Shown here one piece after another: positions 12,373-13,583 of a stretch of 13,583 bases of DNA. The stretch covers positions 1 to 13,583 of the forward strand of contig OMUM01000104.1 of the NCBI GenBank assembly GCA_900314225.1, given 5' to 3'. The translations under genes and the position numbers were made by a program. The notes below the pieces were generated by a model, which was not told the origin of the DNA, ran no database searches, and saw only the letters and a program-made list of their open reading frames with translations. This DNA is from an uncultured bacterium. GTDB taxonomy: Bacteria > Bacillota_I > Bacilli_A > RF39 > UBA660. Within the stretch, counting starts at the first letter, position 1. The number at the start of each line of letters is the position of its first letter.

Positions 12373-13475
12373 CTATATTCTCTAATACCAAGAACAGTTC
12401 CTGAAACCAAGACAATACCTAATACAGTATATACCAAGTTATCAGAGCTTGCAGTATTTGGTACTGGAACAATTGTTTCACATTGAGATTTATAAGTTGC
12501 TTCATCAGTTAAATTACCATTAGCGTCAAAATATTTGCCAGAAACAATTTCACACTTATGAACATTACATTCTAAATCATACTCTTCAGCAGTAACTTCA
12601 GTACCATTTTTACCAAAATATTTATCATTACTTACTTCACAAGTCCTCTTAACTGGTGAAATACTTCCCTCAATACTTTGAGAAACTTCTTTTGGAGTTT
12701 TAACAAGAACAACTAAATCTTGCCAATTACCACCAGAATATTTTTCATATGATAATTGTGTTCCTGAGGCTTTAACAGAAACCTTTATATTTGTTGCTTC
12801 ACTAAGAGAACTTTCTGGAACCTTTATAATAAATTTTTCATTATTATTAAATGTATTTTTCTCTTTACCATCAGCATCAGTAATAATTGTTCCTACTGGA
12901 GCATTATCTAAACTTACAGTAGCAGCTCCTGTTGCATTTGAAACAATAGTAATAACATTTGAAACATAATAATTGTTATCACTTGATTCTGTAAAAGATA
13001 GAGTAGGTTGATCTAATCTTAAAGAAACATTACTACTAAAATTAGCATTACTTCTAGCTTCATTAGCTAAAGCCTTAGCAGAATTATTAATATTTTCATT
13101 CTTTTTATAAGCATCTGGAATATAGTTATCACCTTTAACTAATTTCCAAATTGCTAATTGTGTAACAACAAATGAATCTTTAGAAGATCCAGATTTATTT
13201 AATAAATATAAAACAGATCCACTATTAGTTGTATCAACATATGGCAAAGATAAACCAGTTCTTCCACCAACTTTATCTGGAGTTATACAAAAAGCAACAC
13301 CTTTATTTGTAACATAATATGCTTCATTTCTAATAGAGCCATCACTAAAAGTTGTTTTGATATATTGTTTATCAGTTATGACCATATTATCAACTGCATA
13401 AACATTTAAAACTCCTAAAAATGATACGGCAACAACAAGTAAAAATAGGCAAACAAATTTAAAACTCTTTTTCAT
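12360..13475 (-). CDS. Thioester-domain surface protein with LPXTG-like C-terminal anchor
   Basis: Secreted, probably wall-anchored protein. The start is the ATG at 13475, with AAGGGGG at 13484-13490; an upstream in-frame start at 13499 lies ahead of the ribosome-binding site and near the transcription start. The 371 aa have a signal peptide (KK, hydrophobic 6-24, likely cleavage after VYA27). A thioester (TED/TQXA) domain follows: Cys63 in GVAFCITPD and Gln106 in VVTQLAIWKL can form the internal Cys-Gln thioester that lets such adhesins bind host surfaces covalently. A beta-rich region (about 155-260) follows, then two 25-residue Cys-bracketed repeats (279-303 and 308-332), VPNTA (338-342), a membrane segment (about 347-363) and REYRKRI. 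VPNTA resembles a sortase signal with Val for Leu and Ala for Gly. No sortase gene is in the window. It is probably monocistronic. Confidence 0.88.
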   Translation of the reverse strand: MKKSFKFVCLFLLVVAVSFLGVLNVYAVDNMVITDKQYIKTTFSDGSIRNEAYYVTNKGVAFCITPDKVGGRTGLSLPYVDTTNSGSVLYLLNKSGSSKDSFVVTQLAIWKLVKGDNYIPDAYKKNENINNSAKALANEARSNANFSSNVSLRLDQPTLSFTESSDNNYYVSNVITIVSNATGAATVSLDNAPVGTIITDADGKEKNTFNNNEKFIIKVPESSLSEATNIKVSVKASGTQLSYEKYSGGNWQDLVVLVKTPKEVSQSIEGSISPVKRTCEVSNDKYFGKNGTEVTAEEYDLECNVHKCEIVSGKYFDANGNLTDEATYKSQCETIVPVPNTASSDNLVYTVLGIVLVSGTVLGIREYRKRI

Positions 13476-13501
13476 ATATAATTCCCCCTTGAACGACACT
13501 T

Positions 13502-13530
13502 ATTATAGCAAAAAATAATTAAAAAATCAA
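13502..13530 (-). promoter_or_regulatory. Promoter of the surface-protein gene
   Basis: On the minus strand TTGATT (13525-13530), a 17-base spacer and TATAAT (13502-13507) with TGC just upstream (13508-13510). This is the best promoter in the window. The start would be near 13495, giving a leader of about 20 bases. A 6-bp dyad (ACACTT 13496-13501 with AAGTGT 13529-13534) flanks it. Confidence 0.75.
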
Positions 13531-13583
13531 GTGTTAAATAAATGAATATTAAAACGCAAAAAATCATATACACATAAATAATT

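Noticed and set aside
13476..13499. Surface protein starting at 13499
   Set aside because: AAGGGGG (13484-13490) lies inside that extension and is correctly spaced for the ATG at 13475, which begins a clean signal peptide.
1..13583. CRISPR arrays, insertion sequences, tRNA/rRNA genes or prophage
   Set aside because: No direct repeat arrays, transposase, tRNA-like or rRNA sequence seen; the only recombinase is a complete XerD in its usual deoB context.

Overview
The window comes from a very AT-rich bacterium, roughly a quarter G+C by eye, using the standard code (Trp is TGG; no TGA is read through in the recognised genes). The gene set points to an uncultured low-GC Bacillota, probably in or near class Bacilli: a spoIIGA-sigE sporulation pair, a T-box riboswitch, xerD-deoB adjacency, and a Gram-positive thioester surface protein with an LPXTG-like tail. 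The exact lineage is an inference.

Layout. Positions 2-1233 hold the 3' part of spoIIGA (open through the window edge) overlapping sigE by 4 bp. Next is tdk (thymidine kinase), which converges on a minus-strand YigZ/IMPACT gene. After a divergent promoter region comes a PerM/AI-2E-type membrane protein. Positions 3778-3962 form an alanine-specific T-box leader with specifier GCU. It precedes a tight four-gene operon: a dNMP-kinase-like P-loop protein, a second small P-loop kinase of dephospho-CoA-kinase/UPF0200 type, alaS, and holA (DNA polymerase III delta). holA converges on rarA (minus). After a roughly 300-bp intergenic stretch with its own promoter and a weak terminator come xerD and deoB. 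deoB converges on a minus-strand thioester-domain surface protein whose promoter lies near the right edge.

Architecture. All three convergent pairs share one symmetric hairpin that contains the stop codon of the minus-strand gene. Most promoters have an extended -10 of TGnTATAAT type with short leaders. Several true starts lie inside the longest open frames: perM, rarA, xerD and the surface protein all start downstream, while spoIIGA extends upstream.

Most notable points. (1) The T-box looks translational: the strand that completes the antiterminator-like fold, UCCUCCU, is a perfect complement of the Shine-Dalgarno sequence of the first operon gene. It also lacks stem II. (2) A 36-bp near-perfect inverted repeat touches base 1 and may be a fold-back assembly artefact. 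(3) The surface protein carries two cysteine-bracketed 25-residue repeats before a VPNTA anchor-like motif. (4) DeoB has Ser where the family has its phosphorylated Thr. No wholly new multi-gene system is evident; most genes are housekeeping.
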